Below, piece by piece: positions 36,666 through 49,816 of a stretch of DNA of 64,000 bases (position 1 is the first letter of the stretch; the number at the start of each line of letters is the position of its first letter). The DNA is from Malurus cyaneus samueli. Lineage: Eukaryota > Chordata > Aves > Passeriformes > Maluridae. The notes beneath the pieces were generated by a model. That model was not told the origin of the DNA, did not search any database, and worked only from the letters and a program-made list of their open reading frames with translations. The stretch spans positions 6,588,868 to 6,652,867 of the forward strand of contig CM019214.1 in the NCBI GenBank assembly GCA_009741485.1, in the 5' to 3' direction. Position numbers and translations under genes: made by a program.

Positions 36666-38217
36666 CTTACTATTGTTGCTTCTCCCATTTTACTTTCCTA
36701 ACTTGTAGGAATTGAAATTATTTAATTGTTACCTGACTAATAATTTCTCTCTATATCTTATTATTATGCACTGTTTGACATAGGAAATTATATGACAGAA
36801 ATCCTTTCATGGTTTGTGCTCCATTGGTGTGGCCAGTGATGAGTAAATTACTCAAAAAATGTTTTTGATAAGATCAGAAGACCTACTACTCAGAGGAAAA
36901 AAATCCTCTTTTTCTGTGCTGCAGAGAACTGTTATTCCCAGAGATCAACAAAACTCCTTTCTGTGTCCTGAAGAATGCATTATAAGTAGTTTTAGACCCC
37001 TTAAAATATATGTATGGTTGGAAAGTGGAGTTTTGGAAGATGTTTCAGCAATGGTAAAATATTTGAAAATTCTTCATCATAACTTCAGTGTCCAGATTTT
37101 GATGAAAGCTCCAGTTTCAGTCAATGACTTGTGGTGCATGGAAAAACAGTGTGCAAGCAGTGGTTTATATCAACAATGCCTGGCAGTTCAGTGGATTTGC
37201 TTATTGTGGTTTGTACTTTTGATTTTTGGTAACCAAATAAATTGGCGAGAAATGCTGTAGTTTGTAGTAAAGCTAAAGGGTAGGTTAGAGATTGCTCCTG
37301 GAGAATGCCTTCAGTTTGAGACTCAATTGAATATAATACAATGTTGCTTTCAATTTCCGCATAAATACCTCATTTTCCTTTTTCAGAAGAGTTTTGTCAT
37401 TAGTTACTGCTATATATGAATTTGTTCTGTCACTCCCACATCATACACTATATTTATTTCTTACCTTGCAAGGTTGTTGATCATCGAGGACATAAATCAA
37501 ACTGTCCTTCCACTCTGTTTGCATTTATTTCCCCAGAATATCATGCTTTCCCCACATAGTTTTCTAATTCTCAGATGCTTTATGGTAGTTTTCATCCTTC
37601 AGATTCAGACCTTTGTTTGTGCTCTGATAAACCTTTTGCATCTATTCTTAGAACAGTCTTCTGTCTCATGAAGAAATACTTTCACAAATAATTTTTCTTC
37701 ACACACATGAATAGTTATACAGCATGTTCTCTCCTTTTGATGTGTCCTTTGTATTTTAGATTAAGGTGCTAAAGATTCAGTCTATGTATCATGGAAATGT
37801 CTGACATGTTTAATAAATCAATCCCAAAAATAGTCATCCCAATATTTTCTAAGGTTCAGAATATTATATTTAATAAATCAATTTAAGTGAACAATTTTCC
37901 CCATTTGCAAAAGGTGTGTAATGTGTGATAACAATATAGATCTGCTACTTTACTAAAGTTTATAAATCCTGAAGGAAGTTTCTGTCTTTCATAGTAACAG
38001 AGTATATATCACATATCTAAAAAAGAAAAATTAGATATGCAGACAAAAATAGAAATGTTTGGTTTCATTTGTTGCATTTTTGTGTTCAGATTTTCATTTG
38101 AAATTCCGAAAAAAAAAGTTAAAACCCAACATAGCTATGATAAATTGAATAAAATTTTTGGTTGTTTATTGTTATTATTCAGTCTTTTTTATGGAACTGT
38201 TATTTCTGTATAACAAA
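36666..38217. other. no gene seen; AT-rich sequence with a 133-codon open frame
   Basis: An ATG-initiated frame of 133 codons runs 36859-37260 on +. Its product has a hydrophobic segment near residues 112-127 (CLLWFVLLIFG), but no domain that I recognise and no splice or promoter context. It abuts the CR1/LTR cluster yet does not resemble a retroviral protein. Frames of this size are expected occasionally by chance in 64 kb. Confidence 0.5.
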
Positions 38218-38418
38218 GGTGCTGGTTTTGTTTGGGGCAGAGTTAATTTTCTTCAGAGCTTGTGTGCGTAGCTTTTCCTTTGCCTATTGAGTTGTTTTTA
38301 TCTCAACCCATGAGTTTTCCAGCTTATATTCTTTCAGTTCTCTCCCTGATCCTGCTGCTGGGGGAGTGAGCAAGTGGCTGTGTGGTATTTTGTGACTGGC
38401 TAGGGTTAAACCCTTACA
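38218..38418 (+). mobile_element. internally deleted avian LTR (ERVL-like family)
   Basis: The left part 'gctggttttgtttggggcagagttaattttcttc' region matches the 5' end of a very common avian LTR (family form GCTGGTTTTGGCTGGGATAGAG...). The right part matches its 3' end: 'tttttatctcaaccca', 'tgagttttcc', 'gggggagtgagcaagtggct' and 'ggttaaaccc..aca'. The middle few hundred bases, including the expected TATA region, are gone. No target duplication can be made out. It is another LTR family than those at 26922, 34420 and 35928, and clearly older. Confidence 0.8.
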
Positions 38419-41379
38419 AGTGGGAAATAGGAGAATTTATGTTAAAATTGTTACTAAACTAAAATGTGTTGAAAAAGCCTGGATTCATATTCTTGCATCT
38501 GAGTCAACAAGTGTAGTTTTGCATCAATGGAAGTATCTGAAGCAAGAGTAGCAAGAATGACTTATTTTGTATATCTTATCAGTCCTGGACATAGAGCAGA
38601 ACATAGATAAAGCACAGCTAGAACACTGTTTTTCTTATGGTAACTGAAACTACTTTAAATATCACCTGAGAAAAACCCCGTGAAAGGAACTGATGTGAAA
38701 GATATCCATTATTAGAAGTCATGTATTCTAATAATGATTTTTGCAGGCAGTTCTATCCTCAGTACCTTGCAAATGACTGATGTATTCCATCAGATTTAAA
38801 ACAAAAAAAAAAAAAAAATCACAAGTGTAAACCATATCTACTGTATATTCTTTTTGTTCTCTTTCAATAATATGTTACTTTAAAATAAGACATTCAAATT
38901 CCAAACCACTCCTAATATTTTAAATTGCATTTTGAGGTTCTGGAAGACCCATTGAAATGTTTATTTTTGGCAATGCAATCTTGCTCCTTTTTATGATCCA
39001 AATCACACAAAATAATGATTCTGATAAAATTTTGATTTATGAAAATTTTTCCTTTTGTTATCGTAGCATCTGATTTTCCCCCTTAAGTCAGATTTAGTGG
39101 TGGTGTGGAAACACTTCTTATTTAAAACACTTGTCTCAGAGGCCTGTGTAGTCCACCACTGCTCATTTTATCCTGACATTTATGCAGCAATATCTGCTTG
39201 GAGTTAATACAGTTAGGTAAGGCTGGGCAATATTCCAAAAGGAGCCATTTTGCTTTACGATGAAGCAATCCCCACTCAACGCAATTCCAGAAATATCCAT
39301 CCTTGGCTGAATGGCATATTTATGAGTCCTCAATGCTATTTCATTTTTTTTGGGTTCCACCAGTATTTGTAATACCGGTTGCAACATATTTATTTCAGAC
39401 AACAGCATCAAGTCATTTTGTCATCTGTTGTTAGACTTCATGAAATAAATCAATACGAGCAAAGAATTATATTTTCGGCAACGTGATTCTTTACTGGATG
39501 CTGAAAGGTGTCTCTTCCAAGCCAAATAAGTATTTACACCAGAAAACTATATTTTGCTTCTGTGTACTTTTGAAAATTTGGCACTGCCAGTTTAATAAAG
39601 GGTTGTGCAAGCTCTTTTCCTTTGGTCGTGATCACATGCAACACCCATCAGCCACAAAAGAATAAAAAAATCTTTCAGAGACATAGTTGCTCATGACAGA
39701 GAAAAAGGCCATGTTTGTAGAACTTTGTCCTAGACCACAAAAAAGGAAAATGTAGTATTTGTGCAATGGTGCTCTCATGGAGAGATTTTACAATTGTCTC
39801 TTCACCCAGGATGATAAGGATATTTGGGTATAGAACACTGCATGCTGAGCAGCAGCTATACAGGAAGTCATGCTGTCAGCTAGATACAGGTAAAAAAAAA
39901 AAATCAACAACAATGACAAGGGAAGCACAAACTATTCTGAAGCGTGAACAAAGCCAAGATTTGAGTTTTTGCAATCTCATCAGCTCCAATACTGATTCTT
40001 TTGGGGTGGCCCATGTAAAGTCACTGAATTTCATCAGCAGCATTACCTTAGGCATAAAAGACAGTAGTCATGCTCAACTACCTGTATCATAAGATTCATA
40101 AAGATTCACTGATCTCTACTTGTAGCGTTTGAAGGTAGGAATTTTAAATAAACACTTTCTCATTAAATACCGACAGACTGGTTTTATTATAATTCTAATA
40201 ATCTCACTACCAGAAACATTTGTGCATTCAGTTCTCCACCCAAGTGTCTGTTTCAAACTGATAAGCACGCTTCTAAGTTCTGGAGCTGGAACATACTCTG
40301 TTAATAGTGTGCCCTGTGCTCCTAGCAGTGCCTGGGTACAACTTCTCCCCAAATGTTTGCACACTAGACCTTGTTTGAACTTCTGATGGTAAACTGTTGT
40401 TCTTTAATTACTTAGTGTAGTATCCCTGGATGTTTACTGGCACCTGTCCAACACTTTTCTCTGCCTTTCACACGCTGTCATTTTTGCGGATTTTATTAAC
40501 AACCTCAGATTTCCAGGAGTTTAAAAATCAGGTGTATATTTTGATTTGTAATGAACTGATTTGGATATTTTTAGAAGCTGTGAAGTCACAGGCTCCATTT
40601 AATATATGATAATTAGTAGATCTGTACCTATTAAGTAGCTTACACTGATAACAGAATGCTAAAGAGATATCATTGTTGTTTACAAAAATAGCCGAGATTT
40701 TTGAGGAAAAATACATGTGCATAATAACAATTCCATTAAATTTTAAGGAGTAGCCAAAATGATTATTATTTTCATTTGTTAACATTATATGCTTGAGGCA
40801 TGCCTGACATATCCACTACACTCACACTGAGAAAATGACTGAATTTCCTCGACAGCAACACAAATTAGGATTTTGTGCACTAAAATTTTATACAGTACAC
40901 AGTATGCTCACTGCAAGAACCCACTTCTGCTAAGTGGGTGTTAGGTGAGTACTTGGTGCTTACTTTAAAGTGAATCTGTCTTAAAATAGATACGAATATG
41001 TAATAAGTAGCTCTAGATGTGATATCTTATGAATATAATTTTTGATTGGGTGCTTTGGGGTGTTAGCACACGTATGAACTTGATTTCAAAATAATAATAA
41101 TAAGATGGAGGATTCCTGAAAACAAAGTTTTTTTTTTTCTAATAATGAAAGGAGGAGTAGAAATTAAACATAAAAGCAAGGTATTGACTGCTTTACAGAA
41201 AGGATTTATTTGTGTGTTTATGTCTGCTCTTTTCACAACCCATGGCTAAGTAAACATTTTCCTTCATGAGTTAAAATGACCTCTGTACAACACTTCCAAA
41301 AGGAAAATCAACAACTGTGGTGGCTCTCACAGAGTTAGAAACATAAAACCTGAAACGCAGTGTGCTTGGGCCCCAATCA
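38419..41379. other. no gene seen; AT-rich unique sequence
   Basis: Open frames are at most 108 codons, none recognised. An 8-bp-arm hairpin (ACCCACTT / AAGTGGGT, loop CTGCT) lies at 40919-40939. A poly-A run is at about 38803-38818. Confidence 0.55.
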
Positions 41380-42030
41380 ACAGTCTGACTTCTCAGATTT
41401 TCTTTGGCCTGGTGTCACCATATTGGACTTGTCTGAAAGTTTTGACTGAAAGTTTCATGGGTTTGTGTCGCTGCTGGCCAAACAGTGACAAAAAAAGGAT
41501 AGATACAAAACACACAAAAAGTGGGTGAAAAAAACAGAGAGAAAGAAGAACTTTATTGTGGGACAAGCCTCTTTTATCCACTTTAGCAACCAGAGTATAC
41601 ATTTTTGTCAAACATATATTGGTCAAGAGACAGCTGTTTAATTAGTAATCAGAACATAATTGCTGAGTTTGCAAAAGCTACAGTATTAGTAATGTTTATA
41701 ATTTCCAGTCACCTGGGTTTTTAATTCTGCATTCCAATCTGCTTTTTTCAAGGATGCGATATTCCTCCTCCATGTAGGCTGTTAACACTCCTTTTCTTTT
41801 TCCAGGCCTCAGTCATACACAATAATTGGCTGAGTTTCAGAATCAGGGCTTGTGGGGCCCCTTTCCCCCACAGGTTTGTCATCATGAACCTGTTCTCCTA
41901 CCCTCATCAGGATACTTTGAGCTTTTGGGGTTGTTGCTGGAGGTTTTGTTTGTTCCTTTGTCCTGTGGGACACCCAACCTCCTCTCCTTCCTGACATGGT
42001 GCATGTAACCAAGATTTCACTGGAAAAACC
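41380..42030 (-). mobile_element. possible degraded LTR (unconfirmed)
   Basis: On the minus strand GGATAAAAGAGGC (41568-41580) is followed closely by AATAAAG (41551-41558), and further on by TGGTGACACCAGG near 41408-41420, which resembles a tRNA-Trp-type primer-binding site. The block 41800-42000 is richer in GC than its surroundings. The TATA-to-AATAAA spacing is short, neither end is defined, and no target duplication was found, so this may be coincidence. Confidence 0.28.
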
Positions 42031-44572
42031 GCAGTGCTCCCCTCAGCAGAAAATGAAATATCACAATACAAAAAAAACTGTGTGGGTTGAGACAGGGTAA
42101 ATAGAAGCTTAACTGGTCTTAGATTTAAAAAAAACAGAGATTTTCAGTTTCAGACAAGGTGCTAAATGTCATCCTAAGCATCAACATCCGTAAGTGAATC
42201 CCAGTCTCAGAGCCAAAAAGTGTACTGAGTGTACTGAGTAAGACATACTACAGTGCATCATTCTTGCCTGAAATCTTTACTTCAGGTATAAGTATAAAGA
42301 CATTTGGTTCTAGTAAAGAAAAATTTCTTTGCATTCCAAAAAAATCAACAAAATAAAAAAGAATACAAGAGAAGATTCATGTATTCATGGTGTTTTTCAA
42401 TTATAAGATAAATTAATAATTTATCAGCAATATATATTTTATGAAATCATATTGAGAACACACATAAGTGGGATTTCAGAATTTTAAACTGTGTTTTGGT
42501 TCAATTGTTGATGTGCTCAGTTAATAGCAGCTAATGTAAGAAATGTGATGATGGACCTAATCTGATATTCAAAGAGGTAACTAAAACTCATTTTTAAGAA
42601 TTCCTTGTATTTTCTCTTCTTTCCTTCTGAGGTTTGGGATGCTATTCCTCTGAGGTTAGCCTCATGTCATTTTTTAACAGCTCTAATTGCCTAATTAGCT
42701 GCTCCAATGCAAGGACAAAACTCCTCTCAATACTCACTATTAATTTTCCTATTAATGTAAAATATCATAATTTGGAAATTCTTACACTGGATTCCCAGAA
42801 CTCTCATGAAAACATTTTCATACTTGGTCTTTTTCATTCTGCAAAAGCTAAAAATTCCTCCATGTCCTCAGTGACATCAAGCTTATCTGCCACTAATTTG
42901 AGTAAATAATCCTTAATGCTTGTACATCAATACAGTGAGTTTTTAGCATAGCTCTTTCGTATTTAAGCAATATGTAATCATTATAATTCACACATTTTAA
43001 TTTTATAAACCCATGAATGATAATGGGGATAAAGCACCTGGTTTTCCATTGGAGGAATATCAAAAGTAAAGCAAGTTGCCTGAAGTCACAGAATGCAGCT
43101 TCATTGTTTTTTTCTGCATCCTTTATAAATGAGTCAAGGAATTTTTACCTGTTTAGCTGGACTGTTGGTGTGTTTGTTTCTGTTTGGTTTAATATATGGA
43201 TTGCGGTTTATTGTTCTTGTATCTGAAAAAAATAGTCTGGTGATTAAGACAATGCAATAACCTCTTAAACTCATCAGAGTTTTATTCAAAATCTATTTAC
43301 TTCTATGCCCAATTACCCTTTATTAATTTTGCATTCATATCAGAAATATGATAATGTAATTTGAAATTTTGCCTCATCTCAAATTAAAACACAAACACCA
43401 CTTTATTTGTAATTCTTCATTACCTTGAAGTTTAAAGAACCTTTACTAAATATTGTATCAGCAAATTGATTATTATTTTTAAAAAGCTACAAAAAGAAAT
43501 CTAAATATGTGTGTTGCAGTAATACACGTTTTCACACACCTCTATTTGAATTTCATAGAATAGCTGCAATTTGTTTTCCAGTCATAGACCTCAGAGCAGC
43601 ATGAACATGATTGCTGAAGAGTGGTGTCTGTGGAGCTTGTTTCATCCTCAATAAATACATTTTCATCATGTGTGACAGTAAATTGACAGAATGATATAAA
43701 TTACTTACAAAGGAAACAGAATTCAGTGTGGAAGAGGCATCACCAAAAGAGGAGTGGAGAAGATGTTCAAGGCAAAGTATTGTAACAAAATACCTGGAGG
43801 AGTGTCTCAAGGGCTCCGTGGCTGAATGCTGCAGACACTCCTCAATGAACAACCTGTTCTTCAAGAAAAATCTGAGGCCAGTCAGCTACATGTTCTTGAT
43901 CTAAAATACATTACAAAGGAAGGAAAAGTACTGTGTAGGTGTCTCTCTGCATCCTTATAACCCAGTTCAAGTATCTAACATATAATTTATAGACTTACAC
44001 AATTCACCACAAATAACTGTTGACATGATCATTGACATTGTGATGTTCATCAGTCACTTCATTTATCAATTTCTTTTCATGAGAATTTTTGAAGAAACTT
44101 CTAATGGCTCTTCCTGGCACCATCAAAAACAAATTAAAAGGTAGATTCTTTCAGTCATCAGACTGATATATTTCTGCACATTTTTTATATCTCAGTATTC
44201 ATATATCCTGTTGGTCTCAATTTATGCAGAATACCAGAAAATACAAAAATAGGTTTCCTCTTTTTTTTTTGGTGCCTTCCTGAATCTTGTAAAGCAAAGT
44301 GTGTCTACCAGTCTTTCAAAAAAAAAAAAAAAAAGTATTGAAGAAATTATTGGATATCATTAACCAATATTTTTAATTCTACTGAGCTAGAAAACCAATG
44401 GAAGAAAAACATTTTGGTTCTACCAAACAATGTCCATTTCTCTGGACTCTGTTCACATAATCTAGTAACGAGATAACACTTATTCAATTTCCCAAAATCT
44501 TATGTGTTACCACAACTCAAACTGAAAACTCAACATTTGTTAACAATTTGTTAATGAGAACTTATCAAGATT

Positions 44573-44622
44573 ATTAACATATGTTAATTACATATGAACA
44601 TAACTTCATAATGTTATGAAGT
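44573..44622. repeat. palindrome cluster
   Basis: A perfect 16-bp palindrome ATTAACATATGTTAAT (44573-44588) is followed by an inverted repeat ACTTCATAA-TG-TTATGAAGT (44603-44622). A further 10-bp palindrome TTGTTAACAA lies just upstream at 44537-44546. Confidence 0.9.
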
Positions 44623-47600
44623 ACATAACATAACTTCTTCTTTTAATTATTTTTTTTTGAAGAATAGCTGTGGCAGGTAACTTAAATGCATAAAATCAGT
44701 AGGGTTTCAATTGAAATATAGTCAATCCTTTAAAGACAATCCAAAACAAGGAACATACAAGACAGACATTTCATTCTGTGTCCAGCAACTGCAGAACATG
44801 GTTAGTTTGAATCAAGATTGATCAAGTGTTTGATTAGTCACAAAATAATTCATGAAGTAAACAATGCTAATTTTTAAGTTGCATAGTTTAATTTGTGATC
44901 TGTTTAAGGTCATGAATTAAGTCAGCTGGGAACTGTGAAGTCAAAATGAAAAATAGAAGCTGAAATAATTCATAAAAGAATGAAATTTATTGCCACTGGT
45001 AGAAAGTGGATGTAAAAAGATGACATCATGGAGTGATTACTCCACTTGCAAGATTAGAATATCACACTAATAATATCACCAACAAACTGAATCTTCTACC
45101 TAAATTTAAGTAAGAGACTAGAATGAGAGAAATTTTTTATAATCAGTGAAAAGTGAGGCAATTTTTTTTCCTTGGCTTGATTAATTCATGAGTGTTTACC
45201 CACTTTTAATTAAACTGTATGTCCACATACTGAAATATATTTCAAACTAACCCATTAAAAAAAAATAAAAGAAAACCAACAAAAATCAAACCAATCAAAA
45301 AACCTAGAAAGACAAAGCTTTGAAATTCAAAATCTGAATTAAAATTATATAAACTTCCACTATGAATCACAAAAGCTGCTGGAAGATTTCCTCCAAAATT
45401 TCTTTACTTATTGATATTTTCCATAAAATATTTAATTCGCACAGAAGTCTCATCTTCTGCAACCAGATTTTGGCAGCACTGGTTCTAAGTTATGGTGTCA
45501 TTGATGACATTACAATAATGCCCATATACAGAAAAAGAAAACTAATTGTATTCATAAACATACCCAAGAAGAAATGTGCATCTGCATGTCTTTCCATTTG
45601 GGAATTTACTACCAATATTAAAATTAAAATTTAACTCATACTATACAATATAATATACATACAAATGGTAATAAGAAATCAGGAAAAACACTGGAAATAA
45701 GCAAAGCTTCTTTTTTTTATGATGATGTAAGAAAAAATTATATGGATGCATATATTGGATAGATAGATAAAGAGAGATGTAGAAGTATTTTTTTCTTTAG
45801 CATACAGGGCAATGTTCTTTCAGACAACAAATGCCACTTTAAAGGATAATCTCTGAGGATGACTGTGGACATACATTTGCCATCATTTGAAATTTTCATG
45901 AGAGGAACCAAAATAACTAAAGCCTGCTCAGATTTGACATTCAGATTGACATCACTGAGTGGGTTGTGGAGCCTGAAGGAAAACTGTAAGGGCCATGTCA
46001 GCCCCAAAGATTCTGCTGGATAAGATAGAAAAGGGCTAACTCAGCACCAGGAAGATATGAAGATGAATTAGCAAAAAGGAGACAAAAACCCAACTATGGG
46101 AACCAAAGAGGAAAAGCCTTTGGAATAAGTGGATTAGACGTTCTGCTTGAGCACCCCCAAAAATGTAGGAACACTCCTAGATCTTTGAGTTAGAAATTGA
46201 ACAAATCTGCCTCTTCAGACGCGTAGGCTTGCCAGTCAAACAGTAAGAAAATTGAATTAATGTCATTTAAACTAAATATCTAGTAAAGGTTCAAGTAAAT
46301 CCAGAAGGAGAGGAATTTTTTAGATATGGTTTTAAACTTTTTATAATTTTTTTTTTTAACTGACCCAAAATTATTTGAGTGTGACTGCAAAGTGACCAGA
46401 CATTTTTAGGCAACCGACATTAAACACTGCTCAGCTTCTCAAAACTTTCTCAAGAATAATTCAATAATAAAGTATTTCTTCCCTTGATCTGCTGCAGCCA
46501 GAAGTATTCTGTTTTGCATTTGAGCACTTTATGCTGTGAATAAGACTTTGGTACCTTTTAGGGGTTTTTGTTTGTTTGTTTAGCAATAAGAAGAAAGTCC
46601 TAATATCATCTTCAGGTGCTTTTTATAATGTGGGTCCTACAAAACAAAAGGAGAAGTGGATCTGCAGGATTTACCAAATTTCAGTGCAAGTAATTACTCA
46701 CAGCCCACGTTGAATTCCAGCTGAGAGGAATGTGCCCTGTTGAACCACATCTCCCTTCTAAAGGGTGGCTGCATTTCAGCAGTGAATGAAGAGATCCTGT
46801 TTTTATGCTTCATTTACAGAGGACATACCATTTGTGGTGACTGCAACTCCAAAGAACTATGCAAACTACAGTTTGAAGTGTGTATTTTTAATGGGTACAA
46901 CAATTTCTGATGACAGGTCAGCCACAAATTTATATTTCTAGTTGAAACTGAGAACAGTGACTTGTATGCCCACAAAATATTGCCAACTGCCAAACATTTC
47001 CTTGTAAAACAAACAAACAAAAAAAAAATCCAAAACACAGAGAGACTTGGTAGGGAAGATGCATTCTAATGTCTTTACAAACAATCCTATGGTTGAAGGT
47101 ATGGGTGTTAACATCTTTGATTTGTGTGATTTTCCACATAGATTAAATGTCTGAAGAATGCAGAAATAAACTCATGAGCAGCATCTTCAATACTTGGTGT
47201 CTTCCAGAGCTTTGCAGATCATTTCCTTATACCACATTTAGCTTTTATTTGTCCTTTTCCCCCCCTTCTTCCTATAAAGACCCTAAAAAACATGTATTTT
47301 GGACAACCAGGAAAATTGTGGGTTAATGCTCTCAAGGCAGTGAAATTTTAGGAAAGGGTGTCTCCCAATGTTTTTAAAATTCTTTCTTTCCCATCAAGAA
47401 TGCCAGAGTTAGACAGTCATCACAGCTGCATCTTCCAGAATTTAAAGTTAATTTAAGTTGTTTAGCTTTTTTAAAGAAGTAGACCTTGTTCAAATCAAAA
47501 TCCTACTATATGTACCTGTCTAGTACAACCTCTTGTTCTCTAGCACCCACTTTCCTTAAAAATGAGTCTAGACACACCCCCTGATCCTTGTCAGGCTTCC

Positions 47601-47991
47601 TAAATCAGCTCATTAAGGTTGCAGAACACATCTGCCAGTACTGACTGAATCACAAAGCACTTCAGCTGCCTTTTCTCACACCTAGATCCTCCAGACAGAA
47701 AAGAACTTGCAATTGCTCACTCCTTAGGAATTCAGCTCTGTGGGATGCCCAGACCCCAGAGGGAACCCCCGTTGATAACCTCATTTATGGTGTAACACAT
47801 AAAACCCTATAAAGAGCCTTTAATTCTCTGGTTTGGTCACAACAAGACCGAGTGCCTGAATGGCAGTATAAACTGCTGGAGGGTTAAATGTAGCACTGAG
47901 GCTGGTAAAACTGAGAGTTCTTTTTTTTTTTTTCCTCAGTAAGAGACAAATAATGCTTAATAAAATCGCTGGAAGTTCTTTTTATGCCAGG

Positions 47992-48025
<34 letters not shown>
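47992..48025. repeat. poly-A run (A34)
   Basis: Thirty-four A, ending 45 bp before the MIR-like fragment. It is on the wrong side to be the 3' tail of that element. Confidence 0.92.
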
Positions 48026-48028
<3 letters not shown>

Positions 48029-48070
48029 CCTGTGTTATAATCTCTTTATTGTGTAGCTTTTGATTGCTAT

Positions 48071-48150
48071 ATGTCTCAGATTGCCATCTGTAAAATGGGG
48101 ATAATAAAGCCTAATTACATTCCACCTACAGCTGTTGAGGTTGTCACCTT
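48071..48150 (+). mobile_element. MIR / CORE-SINE-like fragment
   Basis: 'atgtctcagattgccatctg', 'taaaatggggataataa' and a following 'cacctacagctgttgagg' match, in order, the central part of MIR (family wording close to CTCAGTTTCC-CATCTGTAAAATGGGGATAATAA ... CTACCTCA-GGGTTGTTGTGAGG). MIR-type SINEs predate the amniote radiation, and few remain recognisable in bird genomes. Preservation of the CATCTGTAAAATGGGGATAATAA word is striking and may point to constraint. Confidence 0.72.
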
Positions 48151-49816
48151 TCACTATATGTCAGAGAAATGCTGAATATAACATTTTCTCAAGACTTTTC
48201 CCAGCTTCTAAAAAAATAATAAAAATAAGACATTTTTATTATCAGATTTAATTTTACCTTAAATTTTAGAAGGAACCCCCTTTTTGGATTGCAGACTGCA
48301 TTATCTTTAATTCTAATTCAGCAAATGATTTTGCCAGGCTGTTTGATATCATGTCAGGCTGAATTGTGAGAAAATTTGCACATTCACTGACAGTGATGAC
48401 TGGCACTACTAGTGAACAACAATTATTGCAAATATGCTCTTAAGAATATTTTTGATTTGGGGTGGGGTTTTAAAATTTTGATTATTATTGGCTTTTTTTC
48501 CTAATGGTGTAATGACCACAAAAACTTCTTTGGAAGTTTTCCAAAATAAGGGAATTTTTCTATTCTTTATGTCATGTAACGACACCTCTGTTCTGTCAAG
48601 GCTGCTGCTACCCATGAGCATTCATGTGCGTCAGTAATAATCATGATAAACTCTTCAAAAGAAAGAAATGTACTGCTGCATGAAGTTTATTTACTTTTTG
48701 TTACCAAGTTTTTAATAGAATGAAAAATGTTTTTCATATAAATTACTTGCTATTAATTAGCTTAAAAAAACTGTTTTAGAATGACAAAATCACTTGAACA
48801 GAATGAAAATGTGGCTTTTTTAAATTTAATTTTAAAGGACACGTTTTTCATACTAGAAATGGCCAGAATGTCTGAAAGTAGGCTCAAAATTTGAAGTATC
48901 AAGAATAGCAACAACAAAAACAGGGAAAGAAAGTTGAAATTTCTATCTGAAGTTAATTACATGGTCTGAGTTGCAGACCCTGGTAAAAATAAGGGCATGT
49001 GTATGAATATATACTCATTTATTAAATGGAAAAACTGACAAATCTAAACTATAACCATGCTAGTCAGACTATAATTACAATTCAAATTGACTGACTATAG
49101 TAGCAGAAAAAAAATTATTCAGCTATGAAAGACATTAAATCCCCATTACTCACTGATGAGCTTTACTAGAACTATTCACTAACATGCCTTTGTTTTATAT
49201 TTTTACCCATAAAAGACATTACAAGAGTTACAGGGTATAAAAAGAAAGCCAAACAAGTAAATATTTACCTATTTTTTTTTTTTGCCATAGTCATTGCTGC
49301 AATTAAATTGCCAGAACCAAAGAACCCTCATTTAATTGACCCTTCTACAAATTAAAAAGAGTAAAACCTTTACTAGGATGCAAAACTTTCAGTCATCCTA
49401 TAAAATTCTGTAAGTATTTTTGAAGACAAATTACATGAGGGTCTGCACTGTCCTTTCTGTTTCAATATTGGGAATAATAAAGGTATTTTCTTGAGTACAG
49501 CTGTGGGGGCTACATATGGATGTGACAGAGCACAAACCACAAGCCTATAGTTGTTTCTTTTTTGGTTTTTTTTGTTTTTTGTTTTTGGGGGGGGTGGGGG
49601 TGGGCTTCTTTTTTTGGTTTTGGGAGTTGTTTGGGGTTTGGGTTTTTTTTTTTGTTGTTTTTCTGCCTCCTCATCTTCAGTTAATCAATAAATATTTCCT
49701 CTTTGGAGAAACTGCCTGTCATCAGGATATCTCTCTTTCTTATTTACTGAGACATGAAATGTCCATATGTGCTGATGCAAGGTAGAAGGGTTATTTCCAG
49801 GTGAATCTTCTCACAC
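48151..49816. other. no gene seen; AT-rich sequence with a G/T-rich tract
   Basis: Nothing recognised except the G/T-rich tract at 49551-49661. Confidence 0.55.
49551..49661. repeat. T/G-rich low-complexity tract with G-quadruplex motif
   Basis: Runs G8-T-G5-T-G3 at 49587-49604 satisfy a four-run G-quadruplex pattern on the + strand. Further GGG and GGGG runs follow before 49645 in poly-T context. The 89-codon frame across it is low complexity. Confidence 0.85.

Larger units (their letters stand above)
42031..48070. other. no gene seen; AT-rich unique sequence
   Basis: Open frames reach 103 codons (minus strand, 43553-43864) with no recognised domain. Contains a palindrome cluster at 44537-44622 and an A34 run at 47992-48025, both annotated separately. 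Confidence 0.55.

Noticed and set aside
36088..36666. 192-codon minus-strand open frame
   Set aside because: It lies antisense across LTR copy 2 and into the CR1 remnant, contains the (GA)n translation of the CT-rich leader, and has no retroviral domain.
47992..48025. A34 as the tail of a processed pseudogene or SINE
   Set aside because: The sequence upstream shows no gene or SINE body, and the MIR-like fragment lies downstream of the run, the wrong side for its 3' tail.
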